A program made the translations under genes and the position numbers. The notes below the pieces were generated by a model that saw nothing but the letters and a program-made list of their open reading frames with translations, searched no databases and was not told where the DNA came from. 64,000 nucleotides of DNA from Mikania micrantha. Lineage: Eukaryota > Streptophyta > Magnoliopsida > Asterales > Asteraceae. Below, piece by piece: positions 1 through 12,225 of the stretch. The stretch spans positions 63,855,433 to 63,919,432 of the forward strand of contig CM018695.1 in assembly GCA_009363875.1 (NCBI GenBank), in the 5' to 3' direction. Position 1 is the first letter of the stretch, and every line of letters begins with the position of its first letter.

Positions 1-700
1 TCCAATGAGTAAGTTAATGATTGTGATTAGTTTGAAACACTTGGATTTAACCTTGCATTTCAAAGATTAACCAAACTAATCACCTACATTTTCATAATCA
101 AATGGTTTAAACCATTATAATCATGGGTATAATTTCATGCAAACCTGGCATTACAACGGATCAAAACAAGGATTTACCCGTTAAAACATCGTGTTCTTCG
201 TTTATAATCAATCCTAGCCATCATCTAGGCAATAATCAACAACCCTAACTATCTCATTACGTTCAAACTCAAGATCTAATCAATCAAAATCAAACTAGAA
301 GGTTAAAACAAACCATTACCTAATCTGACGGATTTTTGCGCTTAGAACAACGATCAGGGCTTGAAGAAACGTTCCTAGGTGCGATCCGGATATTTAGACA
401 CCTTCAAGAAGGAGTTTGGATGGTGAAAATATGAGTTTTTGGCGTCTGGAAGTGAAGAAACGTCGAGATAGAAGAAGAATATGACTTCTGGATGAAATCT
501 GACCTTTTAATCCATTCCGCCGCCTCTGGAGCCGCCGGGCGTACCGCCCCAGCACATTTTCGTCCAATTTTTGATTTTATCTTCGTTTCGCGATTCCGGA
601 CAATCCGTAACTCCATTTCGCTCACGGTTTTCGCCCACGTTCACCATTTTTCGCATACTATCAACCTTTAATAATTACAATCATCAAATCAACGTGGATT
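1..700 (-). repeat. LTR fragment (Ty3-type, long-LTR class), truncated by window edge
   Basis: Read on the minus strand, this stretch parallels the plus strand at about 63300-64000. The shared order is a 'gtgagcgaaatggagtta' type block, a 'cggaatcgcgaaacga' block, then a CGGTACGCC motif, and later a GGTAATGGTTtgtttta block. The 73-residue minus ORF here (404-625) matches no family I know and is probably LTR sequence. The LTR boundary on the copia side is not clear, so the end coordinate is approximate. Confidence 0.45.
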
Positions 701-803
701 TCTAGAACGATCACATGTGCTCTTGCCATTGATGACGTAATTCTCAACTGCAATTGTTACAAGTACTAATACTATTTTCAAACATAAGAATTTTTTCTCT
801 ACA

Positions 804-1590
804 TTGTCTCCCGTAAAAAAACCTGTTGGTACTATCGCATGTGTTAGTTACATTATTAAAGGCTCTGGAAGAGCAAACATAAAATTATCTTCGGGTACTA
901 AACTAATTATTGAGAATGTATTATATTCTAGTAAATCAAGACGGAATTTACTAAGTTTTAAGGATATTCGACAAAATGGTTATCATTTAAAAACAACATC
1001 TAACAATAATATTGAATATCTTCAAATTATTGTTAACAAAAATGGTCATGAAACTATAGTTGAAAGTCTTCAAGCTTTATCCTCTGGATTATATTGTACC
1101 AATATAAATCATATTGAATCATATATGATAGATAATCAGAAATCACTAAACAAAGACATATTCACTATATGGCATGATCGATTAGGTCATCCAGATAGCG
1201 TAATGATGAGACGAATAATGAACAGTTCAAATGGACATCCACTTGAAAACATGAAAGTTTTGTTACCACAAGAATTATCATGTGCAGCATGTTCATTAGG
1301 CAAACTCATTCTAAGACCCTCTAAAACAAAAGTAACACAAGAAAATCTTTCATTTTTGGAAAGAATCCAATGTGACATATGTGGACCTATACATCCTCTA
1401 TGTGGACAATTTCGCTATTTCTTGGTCTTAATTGATGCATCCTCACGATGGTCACATGTTAGTCTTTTAGCTACACGAAATGTAGCATTTGCTCGATTTC
1501 TAGCTCAAATTATATAATTAAGAAAAAATTTCCCAGATTATCAAATTAAAAATATCCAAATGGATAATGCTGGTGAATTCACATCCCAAG
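804..1590 (+). pseudogene. Ty1/copia pol, 5' part: protease end, GAG-pre-integrase, start of integrase
   Basis: An open stretch (804-1517) matches copia polyprotein order: the end of the protease region (IENVLYSSKSRRNLLS type), then the GAG-pre-integrase zinc-binding block (WHDRLGHP at about 1171-1194, with CAACSLGK at 1281-1304), then the start of the integrase core (CDICGP, FLVLIDASSRW). A stop lies near 1515, after which the frame continues to the GEFTSQ block at about 1573-1590. Gag, the 5' LTR and most of protease are missing upstream, so the element is 5'-truncated. The reading frame is broken at 1590 by the insertion of a solo LTR and resumes at 6989 after one copy of the target duplication. 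The copia lineage was not determined. Confidence 0.85.
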
Positions 1591-2703
1591 TGTGACACCC
1601 CGTAAATTACAGGTCAGCATCTTATTTATTTAAATGTTTATCTAAATATTTTTTGTACATGTGGCACTAGAATTAGTTTAATTTAGTGTGACATGTGGCA
1701 TGACGGTACGAACACTGACACAAACACGATAATTCGGTGAATTATCGCAACACGCACACATGTGTCTAAGAAAACACAAACGTTGGTGAACGTTTATCAC
1801 ATCGTGTAACAAAACACTAGAAACCTCTTGAAACGCTCAAGCATTGAACTTGGAAGTTCAAACGAGGCCAAACGATAGTTCGTAAGCGTGAAAACGATGA
1901 CGAACGGATCAAACCATTGAAATTGGGCCTATTGGGCTCTTCAGGGACCCATCGCGGTACGCGATGGCCCATAAGAACCATCATGACGGTACGCGAAGGA
2001 TCTCGGGAGAATTTGAATCCCGAAATCCATCGCGGTACGCTGAGAGGATCTTGAACCCTCTCAGTGGTACGCGACGATATCCAGACGCCAAATCTTTATA
2101 AAACCAAGACCATTATGCCTAGTCTATCCATTTTCATCATTAACTTCAACTCCCACGCCACCACTCGACCAATTCCTCTGCAAATCACCCTGAAACCTCC
2201 ATTGGCAGCCATTGAAGGCCATAGTTGAAGCTTGGGAACCTTGAATGTAACATTCATCAAAATTCAGGTACTAATTATTTTGACCAGTCAAGTTAAAACC
2301 CGGAAACTACATAAACGACAATAACAATTTACAAGACTCAAAACACAAAAAGTAACAATTGTGAAACATACCAGATTCCGTTATCTATAAAATTGATTAT
2401 GAAATATAGATCCATTATTCACAATGCACATACATAAACAAATATTAACACGAACGCTCGTTTTAAAAGATTTGTTGAATGAAAAGTTATAGAACTCAAA
2501 TGTACTCCTACACAAGACTATAATAGTGGTATATACTTGAATTCCTAATAAAACTTATAAACAAAAACGCATATCCCATACCACTATCCAGTTAACCGAT
2601 TTAACCGAAACCGAGTAACGAAACAAACTATTTCACAATATACTATTCTTTGAGCAATACAAACTCATCTTGTAAAAACTAAAATAAATAAAATAAATAA
2701 ATA

Positions 2704-2738
<35 letters not shown>

Positions 2739-3725
2739 CTAATGAATAGAATGAGGGATGTACGTTCCATGGCAATACATATATATACCCACATATGATT
2801 ACATATAGATCATACACGTATGCATATCAACTTTCAAAAAAAAATAATAATAAATAAATATAAATAAATAAATAAAGTTTGAAACTCTTCTTATGCTTTC
2901 TTCCTACAATCAGACAATATTTCCCATCTTATGTTTCGTTATGCAGACTATAGTTGGCCTCAAGTCAACACCTATTTTCTTTTTCAAGACCCAAGAATTA
3001 TATCAAACCTATTCTCATAACCTGTCAGGGCTAAGAGAAAGGTTGGTACTCCCCATACCCAAAACTTTCCTATAAATACCATGCAGATCCTTCTAGGTTT
3101 TCACACCTTCACATCACCAACTTAAACAAATTACTAAACTTTCTTCCCACGTCAATCTACAAGAAATAACATCACCTTCGATTGAGCTGGTAAGAACATT
3201 TCTTTGGAGCTTTTCAAAAGCCCTCATATGTATTCATGACATAAAATATGTCATCCTCAACGTGAATGCATGCATATTTACACATATATAAGCTCATGCA
3301 TGAACACATAACTTCCTCTCTCTCTCTAATTCCTTAACCTATGTTGATAACACAAAGGTTTGCGTGTTTGAGAGGCTTCCATTCAACAACAAATAAGATG
3401 GTTTTCTATGATCAAACCCATGCGCAAACATACCTTCAACATATGGCTTCTTGAAATATAAAATATGTATAATTCACGTAAAGATTATTTTCTTCCATAT
3501 AAACCCAAGTGTAGGCCAGGGGATGATTCCACATCCTAAAGTCCCAGTACACGGACGTCTGGTGAATTAAGCTTGGAATGGGTTTTTAGTAACATCTCAA
3601 GAATAAAAAAACTTGTATGCAATAATAATAATAAAATAATTCAAGTGTTATTCTTACACAAGAATTATGTGCCTAAAACTCAGCAAAATATATATGTGTG
3701 TGTGTGTCTATAATAATAATAATAA

Positions 3726-3757
<32 letters not shown>

Positions 3758-6700
3758 TAAATGATAAATAAATAAATAAATAATATCAAAATAAAAGTGT
3801 CAACGTATGTATGTATGTTCGATCCTTGTAGCATATATATATACATATATATTTATGCATATATATACACATACATATATATATATTATTGGGGTCCGTA
3901 AATCTCAAATATACGTCTACATAATTGTAGGACTTGAGTAGGGCATCAACAAATCAAGACAAGAAATCAATCTCACACATTTATAACTGTGAGTTTCGTA
4001 GCCCCGTTTTCTACTATTTTTAATTGCAAATTTGGGGGTTATGCATGTTTAAATATTCATTTGATACAAGAATTTGTTCACTTATTACTTGTTCATATTT
4101 CACGATGTATATTGCATGAGACAAGAATTATCACATTAAGTCCTCGGTTTCCTACACAACCATTTAACTCAATGTATTGAGCCAATGGATTAATATAAGT
4201 TAGTACTAGCGGGGTCTGACAAACCTCCATTCATGGTTTGGTCGCACCAACCATAACTACTTTGTTAAGTGAATGGTATATTTCCACCAAGAACTAATGT
4301 TTGTGATAAGACATTAGCATTAGGGGCAACTCAAGAAGTGAATAGGTATGGTTGTGGACTCATGTAAATTCATTGATTAAATTGTGACTCGTATAGTGAA
4401 CTTTAACATTTATGCTACTTTTATCGAGTCGTAAAACCTACGATCTCACCAACAAATTGTTGACCTTCTTTTAACATGCATTTCAGGAAATTAGTAAGTG
4501 AAGCCGCCGAGACATGACATGACTTTCATTTTGGAAATACATTTGGAGATTTTTATATATCGTCTATTTGAGAATATGATTATATTTTGTTAATCTCCAA
4601 TTATGTATTTAGACAACTTTAATGTTTTTATCGTATTTTGAACAAGTAATGCATGAGATAGTTTCTATTATATCCAACGAGTTCAAGATAGTTTCGTTAC
4701 ATCCTTGCAATTCCGTCGTTGGCGAGGGTGTGACATTGAAGAAGCTTGAGAGAAGTTGGAGGAGGATTGCTAGAGCACTCATGCCATCATCCCAGCATTC
4801 TAGCTACAACATCTTGACATTTCAGGAGCTTGAAGGGCTGAAACTATCATCTTTGAGTCTCTTGAGGTAGCTCTCATGCTTAACCCACACTTTTAACACT
4901 TCTACACTCACATGCATGTACTAGATCATACATGCAAGCATCTTGAATGCACATACGCGAGATTTTGATCTGGGTTTGTTGATTTTAATGTGTTTCTTGA
5001 TGATCTAAGATGTTTAGATGATAATCTATGATGATCTATAATGTGGTGTATATGTGTAAGGCATGATTTGGTCATGACCAAGTGTAAAACTCACATGCAT
5101 GTATGATCCATGATTATTAGAATGATTTTGGGTATTTAGATGTGTTTAAAGATGATGTTGGAAGATTATAGCATGATTAGATCTTGGTTAAATGGCTAAA
5201 ATATGGTTATATTGATTTCTTACTATTATAAGTAACTTTTAAATTGCAAAATGGTGAAATAGATGATACTGGTAACATGCATGCATATGGATTGCTATTA
5301 GGATCATTTTAGAATGATATGAATGTTTAGAACTTGATTTGATGATGATTATGGTCATTTTTAGCATAGTTGCTATATTTAGTAACTTTTATGATTGAAA
5401 TATTGCTAGTTGATGAATTGGTTTAGACTAACATGATTAAGTGATGTTAAATGGCCTATTATGATGATATGTGCTGTAAAAATGAACTAGAAATGCTTAG
5501 GATGATTATTTGATGCATTTATGTCAAAGTTGCTATTTTTAGTAACTTTATTTTTAGAAATATCGGTTTATGAATGTGTTGTATGTTTGGAACATGCTAA
5601 ATAGCTTAACATGACATAATATGATGATTGCATGCTAAGTTAGATGGTTTCCGATATCGCACATGCTAGAATTAGAAACTTTCAATTTTAGGAAACTTTT
5701 GTATGCAAACGTGACTTACGTGACTTATTTGATTCGTATGATAATGTGCTATGTGTTAACATGATCACGTAGGACTTAACGAGCATGCTAGAACTTTAAA
5801 AATGAATTTTTTTGTGAAACTTTCCATAAATGGAAACTTACTATAAATAGTAAGTTGTCCATAAACGCGACTTGTGCGTTTTGCACACGACAAGCACTAA
5901 CACGAATGTTACAAGATTCACAACCGACACACGGTTCACCAACGGGTCGTTGACTTGACATGGTCAAACACAGCATGAGCAAACATGGTCATTGTGGACC
6001 GACACAGACAAACATGAACAACCGAGGGTTGTTGAGCACAAACACGAGCACTAACACGAACACGAACACGGTCACTTACACGAACTCACATATGGTATAC
6101 GATATAGGTAGCCGGTGACCAACACACTTCCCGAGCAGGAGCTTACGCATTCGGTTTATCGATCACTAAGGTGAGTTTACGGCCCCTCTTTAACTCTTTT
6201 ACAAGTTTTTCAAATAGGGGGAGAATACTAGTTGAATCGAGTCAAACATTTATTACTATACAAACATTTTATGTGTATGCTGGTTTATTAGACAAACATT
6301 AAGTGTTGAACTCGTAACAAGTCCTCACAAAGTCTTACCGTTAATGTACGAATAACGTGGTAGATTTGAATGGATCCGTTTGGGTGTGACTAACCCCTCG
6401 GGGCACAATCTTGACTGGAGGTAATAACCCGTGAAACTCTGACCTAAATTGCTATGTAATTATGAGACATAGCGGAGGCAAGGACAAACAAGTCTAGTTC
6501 GGTAGTGACGCACTGACACTTGGAGTCTAGGGCTCGGTACTAACATTATGATAAACATCATGACACATGTTTTCTTACTTATGTATATATCAAAACCTGT
6601 GAACTCACCAACCATTGTGTTGACACTTTTTTTCTTAAACTTGTATTCTCAGGTAACTAGTTGCGTATGGAACAGGATGCACATTTTAAGGGACGAGCAT

Positions 6701-6988
6701 TAGGAAATCTACATGCATTCTGTTGTGTCTTTTGAAAACAATTTTATTCTTGTTATGTATTTCAAACATCGTAGTGTCTGACATTTATTTTCCGCTGCAT
6801 TTATCAAACTTATAATATTTCTGCTGCAATGATATTGTAACTCCGCTGTAACTTATTTTGTTATCATTTATGATAATCATTGTATTTGAAACGCATATAG
6901 AGTCGTTCTATATGACCTTGACCTGTGATTCTGGCAATGTCACACCCACGTGGACTGACACCACGAGTGGGATTTAGGGGGTGTGACA
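1591..6988 (+). mobile_element. Outer solo LTR (about 2.9 kb without its own insertion) inside the copia pol
   Basis: The segment starts TGTGACACCCCG and ends GGGGTGTGACA (TG...CA). It is flanked by a 5-bp direct repeat CCAAG at 1586-1590 and 6989-6993. Removing it and one CCAAG restores the copia integrase frame. The left part carries several CGGTACGC words (about 1955-2080) and a TATA-like TCTTTATAAAACC at about 2093-2105. The right part ends in the style of long-LTR Ty3/gypsy elements. No internal coding domains or second LTR were seen, so I read it as a solo LTR formed by LTR-LTR recombination. Net length is about 2908 bp once the inner LTR is removed. Confidence 0.8.
2246..4735 (+). mobile_element. 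Inner solo LTR nested in the outer LTR
   Basis: It starts TGTAACATTCATC and ends GGCGAGGGTGTGACA, and is flanked by the 5-bp repeat TTGAA at 2241-2245 and 4736-4740. A TATA-like box CCTATAAATACC lies at about 3069-3080. Its 3' part shares a 'ctcaccaacaaattgttgacc ... atttcagg' block with the outer LTR (about 6604-6655) and with the LTR end at 20.5 kb, so the three belong to related families. Length 2490 bp. It contains (AAT)n microsatellites near 2706-2735 and 3714-3762. The 82-residue ORF at 4622-4870 spans the LTR end and the outer LTR and is not a gene. Confidence 0.78.
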
Positions 6989-7800
6989 CCAAGCTTTTAG
7001 TGCCTATTATATCTCAATTGGGATAAATATTGAGCTTCCAGTGCCTCATGTTCACACACAAAATGGTTTAGCTGAATCCTTAATTAAACGATTACAATTA
7101 ATCGCTAAACCACTTTTAAGGAGATGCAAATTACCATCTTCTGCATGGGGGCATGTCATTCTACATGCAAGCACACTAATTAGATTAAGGCCAACTGCTA
7201 ACCATGAATACTCTCCGTTCATGAATACTCTCTGTTAAAATTGGTTTCTAGACGAGAACCAAGTCTGTCCCATTTTAAAGTTTTTGGTTGTGTAGTATAT
7301 GTACCTATACAGACACCACAACGTACCAAAATGCGACCACAACGAATAATATGGGAATTTATATTGGATATAATTCATCATCCTTTGTTAAATATTTAGA
7401 ACCAATGACAGGAGATGTGTTTACTTCACGTTATGATGACTGTCATTTTGATGAAACAATATTCCCAGTCTTAGGGGGAGATACAAATAAAGAAAGACTG
7501 GTAACACAAGAATTAACATGGAATGCATCATCACTATCTAATTTTGACCCTCGAAATGGTCAATGTGAATTTGAAGTACAAAAGATTATATATTTACAAA
7601 GAATAGCAAATGAACTACCAGATGCATTCACAGACACAAATAGAGTGACAAAGTCACATATACCAGCATCAAATACACCTGCTCAAATTGAAGTAATTCC
7701 ATAAACAATTGGTACAAAAAGAAAATGAGATCTCTATTAATTATGTACATAGTAGTATAATGTTGAACCGAAATAAAACATGCATTGATGAAATTTTTGC
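6989..7800 (+). pseudogene. Ty1/copia pol, middle part: end of integrase and linker
   Basis: It resumes directly after the outer LTR with the rest of the integrase core (HVHTQNGLAESLIKRLQ at about 7042-7092, PSSAWGH) and then the conserved copia block VFGCVVYVP (about 7278-7305), GIYIGYNSSSFVKYLEP and DVFTSRYDDCHFDETIFP (about 7345-7470). At least two frame shifts are needed, near 7216-7240 and near 7350. The open stretch 7288-7704 begins in the wrong frame and is right only from about 7350. The linker to reverse transcriptase follows, with an unusual inverted piece (next entry). Confidence 0.8.
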
Positions 7801-7801
7801 A

Positions 7802-7980
7802 TATCCTCTGGAATCATATTGGTCACTTCAGGAACATTTGCCTCTTCATTTACCTCTTCTGGAGTTACATTTATAATATTTTTTTAGTTTTCACCAACTG
7901 TGTTATTTTTCTCTTTTCGTTTTCGTGGGTTCTTATCTTTGGAACCAATTGGTCTTCCACGTTTTCTTTCTAAACTCTAG
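7802..7980 (-). pseudogene. Inverted piece of the copia linker
   Basis: Translated on the minus strand, this segment gives the block KRGRPIGSKDKNPRKRK, followed after a stop by an acidic stretch with EEVNEEANVPEV. In plant copia polyproteins this block is encoded on the same strand as the rest, between the integrase C-terminus and reverse transcriptase. Here it is on the opposite strand to integrase (before it) and reverse transcriptase (after it). The flanking forward piece ISINYVHSSIM (about 7731-7764) precedes it. That the usual order places the KRGRP block before ISINYVH is from memory of the family. Confidence 0.6.
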
Positions 7981-7988
7981 AAGAATGC

Positions 7989-9515
7989 ATGCACAGAAAT
8001 GATTGGCCAAAAGGGCAAGAAGCTGTTAATGCTGAATTAAATTCACTTGAAAAACGACATGTTTTTGGACCTGTTGTCCAAACACCCATAGACGTCAAAC
8101 CAGTAGGTTATAAATGGGTGTTTGCAATAAAGAGAAATGAAAAGAATGAGATTATAAGATATAAAGCACGACTTGTAGCACAAGGGTTTCCCAAATCCCA
8201 GGAGTTGATTATGAGGAAACGTATTCCCCATTAATGGATGCGATAACCCTTAGATTTTTAATTGGTCTAAGAATCTCTTAAGGACTTTATATGAGACTTA
8301 TGGATGTTGTTACCGCATACTTATATGGTGCACTTGAAAATGACATCTATATGAAAATCCCTAAAGGATTAAAGTTGTCTGAAGCATTAAAATCAACACC
8401 TCGAGATATGTGTGCTATAAAACTTCAAAGGTCTTTATATGGTATCAAACAATCTGGTTGTATGTGGTATAATAGACTTGGTGAATATCTCAAAAAAGAA
8501 GGATATAAGTCTAATGTAATTAGTCCATGTGTATTTATAAAAATATCTTTAACAAAGTTCACAATAATTGCAGTTTATGTTGATAATATTAACATTATTG
8601 GATCTCATGAAGAAATTGAAAAGCTGCTGAAATGCTAAAGAAAGAATTTGAGATGAAAGATCTTGGTAGTACAAAATTATGTATTGGCCTACAGTTTGAA
8701 TATTTGTGTAGTGGGACATTTATTCATCAATCAAACTACATCGAAAAGATGTTAAAACATTTTAATATGGACAAAGCTCATCCTTTTAACATACCTATGA
8801 TTGTTAGATCACTTGATGCAAGTAAAGATCCATATCGTCCACAAGAAGAAAGTGAAGAAATGTTTGGTCTAGAAGTATCATATCTAAGTGCGATCGGTGC
8901 ACTTATGTATCTTGCAAATAATACGAGATCTGATATTGCATTCTTGGTACATGTTTTAGCGAGATATAGTTCAAACCCAACACGTAGACATTGGAATGAC
9001 ATGAAACACATATGCCGGTATATTTGCGGGACAAGAGACTTGGGTCTTTTCCACATAAGGCAAAATCTCAAACAGGTTATGTATTTACATACGTTGGCAC
9101 AACAATTTCATGGAAGTCTACAAAGCAAACACTTACAGCAACATCATCAAATAATGCCGAGTTAATAGCACTATATGATACCAGTCGAGAATGTGTATGG
9201 CTAAGATCAATGATTAATCATATACAAGAAGAATATGGATTAGAACAAATCAAGAAAGAACTAACTTTCATTTATGAAGACAACGCTGCTTGCATTGCTC
9301 AGATTAGAGAAGGTTATATCAAGGGTGATCAAACGAAGCATATTTCACCAAAGTTCTTTTCAACATATGATCTGCAGAAAGAAGGAGAAATTGATGTTCG
9401 TCAGATCAAGTCAAGTGGAAATCTAGCTGACCTATTTACAAAGTTTTTGCCAAGAAACAGTTTTGAGCAACTATCACAAAGGATCGGACTTCGTAGATTG
9501 AAATATATTAGATAA
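7989..9515 (+). pseudogene. Ty1/copia pol, 3' part: reverse transcriptase and RNase H, inactivated
   Basis: Reverse transcriptase starts with the copia block KPVGYKWVFAIKRNE...RYKARLVAQGF (about 8095-8190). It is shifted in frame near 8200-8210, has an in-frame TAA at 8279-8281, and continues through MDVVTAYLYGALENDIYMKIP to the catalytic motif at 8576-8587. That motif reads YVDN instead of YVDD, so one catalytic aspartate is lost. A further frame change occurs near 8635. The connection to RNase H has lost the usual YADAGY segment: LGLF at about 9040-9050 runs straight into PHKAKSQTGY in another frame. RNase H then continues (EDNAACIAQ, GDQTKHIS, NLADLFTKFLP) to a stop at 9513-9515. No clear 3' LTR was recognised after it. 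Confidence 0.85.
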
Positions 9516-9878
9516 TATTATGGGAGAATATTATACATGTGACATCCGTCAATTTCTCAGGTTTTAATCTCGACCAAAGCTTTGCTGTTATGTAGATATG
9601 TTAAGCTCATTTACAATCAACCAAATTTAACAAGTTAAAAAAAAAACTAATAAGCATATATTTGGTTTGAATTAAATGGTTCACAATCAAATCTCAAAAC
9701 TTAAAATCTGAAGTGTTATAATCAAAATATGATGTTTAATAACACGAACATTAGGCCTTAAAAACATAATAAAATAAATGTTTATGTATTTTAGGGACCC
9801 AATTATACTCCTAAACATAGCTTTATTATATTCGTTTAACTCCGTGTCACCCATTATTATTCAAAATATTAAGACAAC

Positions 9879-9918
<40 letters not shown>
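9516..9918. other. Gene-free spacer with (TA)n
   Basis: AT-rich sequence between the copia relic and the Mutator-like element. It holds a (TA)n run at about 9877-9903 that directly abuts the proposed MULE end. No coding signal. Confidence 0.6.
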
Positions 9919-10576
9919 GGGTGTGGAATTTTTGATAACTCATCAAAAATGAAATAACCCATTAACTCAATCTGATTAAATCTAAAATTGAATATAATGG
10001 CTGATATTACTTGTGAATAAAAAATTTGAATATAAGTACAAAAGGGTAGTTTGCTAAAATTCTATCTCTGCATACATGTCATTATCAATCTTATACTGTC
10101 AAAATTTCTCCTAATCCCATATTTTCTTTTATGCCTGTAGCAACCATTTCTTCCCCACCCATATTCATAAAACCCACCGTTCACAGGTGATTGAGCAGAT
10201 GCGAAGCAGAGAAGCATAGATTCGAAGCTCCGATTCAATATTTCAGTTTCGATTCAACATTTAGTCCACATCCATTCAACAACTCGTCCACATATCGGGA
10301 CCGATTAATAGTAGAGTAGCATCGATTTAGGGTTTCACAAAACCCATCGTTCCACAAACAAAAATCTAGTTCCGATTTAGGGCAGCTATGAACACCGACT
10401 AGAAGCATATGAGCATCAAGATGAAGTTCACAAAACCGATAGATTCAAGGACAGGAACATCGATTTAGGGTTTTACAAAAAGTTGCGTGGAGCATTGAGA
10501 GCACCCGATACAAAGCTTCCCAAACCCAAGCATGGTGCTGAACTGGTTTGTTGTGTTCTGCTACACACTTTTCAGT

Positions 10577-12225
10577 AATGATGCAACATTGCAAATAGGG
10601 AAGGGTTATAAAGTGTTATGTATACCGGTGGTTTTGAAGTTAACTATTATTGAATTAAATTATTGATACAATGTTTTTATTTGATATTTTTTACATGTAT
10701 AAATGTTGTGTACAGGTGATGGTTGTGTTAAAAGTGAAATGGCAGGAGGTCAAACAGATGATTGTTTATGAGATTCGGGCAAGACAAGTAAAAGGATTTC
10801 CAACATCTACATTAAGATAGTTATGTTTTCTAAAATATGAGTGTTACAACACTGTAACTAAAGTATTACAACATTGTAACTTAAGGTTAACTGTTACAGT
10901 AAATAAGGGAGTGCTTCAATAGTGTAATAATTGTTTAATCTATGGTTTTGTTTCTAAAGTTGTAAAGGTAATGTGTGCAGTAGATGGCGGGTTTGAAAAC
11001 CAAAGTAGTGTTATACGTGCCTCAAAACATGATATTCCATCTTACAGTTTAGGACTAACACAAGAATTTGGTGACATTGAAATCGGACATGCGTAAGGTG
11101 GTTTTGAAGTTAACTGTAACTGAATTAAATTATTGATACAATGTTTTTATTTGATATTTTTTTACATGTATAAATGTTATGTGTATAGGTGAAGGTTGTG
11201 TTAAAAGTGATAATGCGTTATCTAATTGTTTTAAATTAGTTTCTTTATGTTTTTGTTTACCAGGAGCCAGTTTTTAAATAATTGGAAGATATGAGGCTTG
11301 TCAATAAGTGCTCTTTACCAGGTGTTTTTATTTGATTCTTTATAGTTATACAACATTATGTGTGTGTTTATTGGTACAATGTAAGTCAATCACCAGGTTT
11401 TAAAAATTGTACAAAATGATGCAACATTGCAAATTGGGAAGGGTTATAAAAGTGTTATGTGTACTGGTGGCTTTGATGTTAACTATTATTGAATTAAATT
11501 ATTGATACAATGTCTTTATTTGATATTTTTTTACATGTATAAATGTTGTGTACAGGTGATGGTTGTGTTAAAAGTGAAATGGCAAGAGGTCAAGCAGATG
11601 ATTGTTAATGAGATTCGAACAAGACCCCAGGTAAAAGGATTTCCAACAACTACATTAAGATAGTTATTTTTTCTAAAATCTGAGTGTTACAACACTGTAA
11701 CTAAAGTATTACAACGTTGTAACTTAAGGTTAACTGTTATAGTAAATAAGGGAGTGCTACACTAGTGTAATAATTGTTTTTTCTATGGTTTTGTTTCTAA
11801 AGTTGTAAATGTAATGTGTGCAGCAGATGGCGGGTTTGAAAACCAAAGTAGTGTTATACGTGCCTCAAAACATGATATTACATCTTACAGTTTAGGACTA
11901 ACACAAGAATTTGGTGACATTGAAATTAGACATACGTCAGGTGGTTTTGAAGTTAACTATAATTGAATTAAATTATTGATACAGATGATTGTTTACAGCA
12001 TTCAGACAAGACCCCATGTAAAAGGATTTCTAACAACTACATTAAGATAGTTATATTTTGTAAATTCTGAGTGTTACAACACTGTAACTAAAGTGTTACA
12101 ACGCTGTAACTTAAGGTTAACTGTTACAGTAAATAGGAGGTGTTACAATAGTGTAATAAATGTCTTTTCTATAGTTTTGTTTCTAAAGCTGTAAATGTAA
12201 TGTGTACAGCTAAAGATTGTTTACC
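10577..12225 (+). repeat. Tandem duplication inside the MULE (unit about 838 bp, third copy partial)
   Basis: The sequence beginning aatgatgcaacattgc at 10577 recurs at 11415 and stays closely similar for about 550 bp. The similarity includes 'attgaattaaattattgata', the 'caggtgatggttgtgttaa' block and the exon-like block at 10981 and 11824. A shorter third copy starts at about 11983 ('cagatgattgtttacagc') and runs to about 12215. Every copy contains the block GTGTTACAACACTGTAAC. Confidence 0.8.

Noticed and set aside
4622..4870. 82-residue ORF as a small gene
   Set aside because: It crosses the 3' end of the inner LTR and the TTGAA duplication into the outer LTR, so it is a chance fusion.
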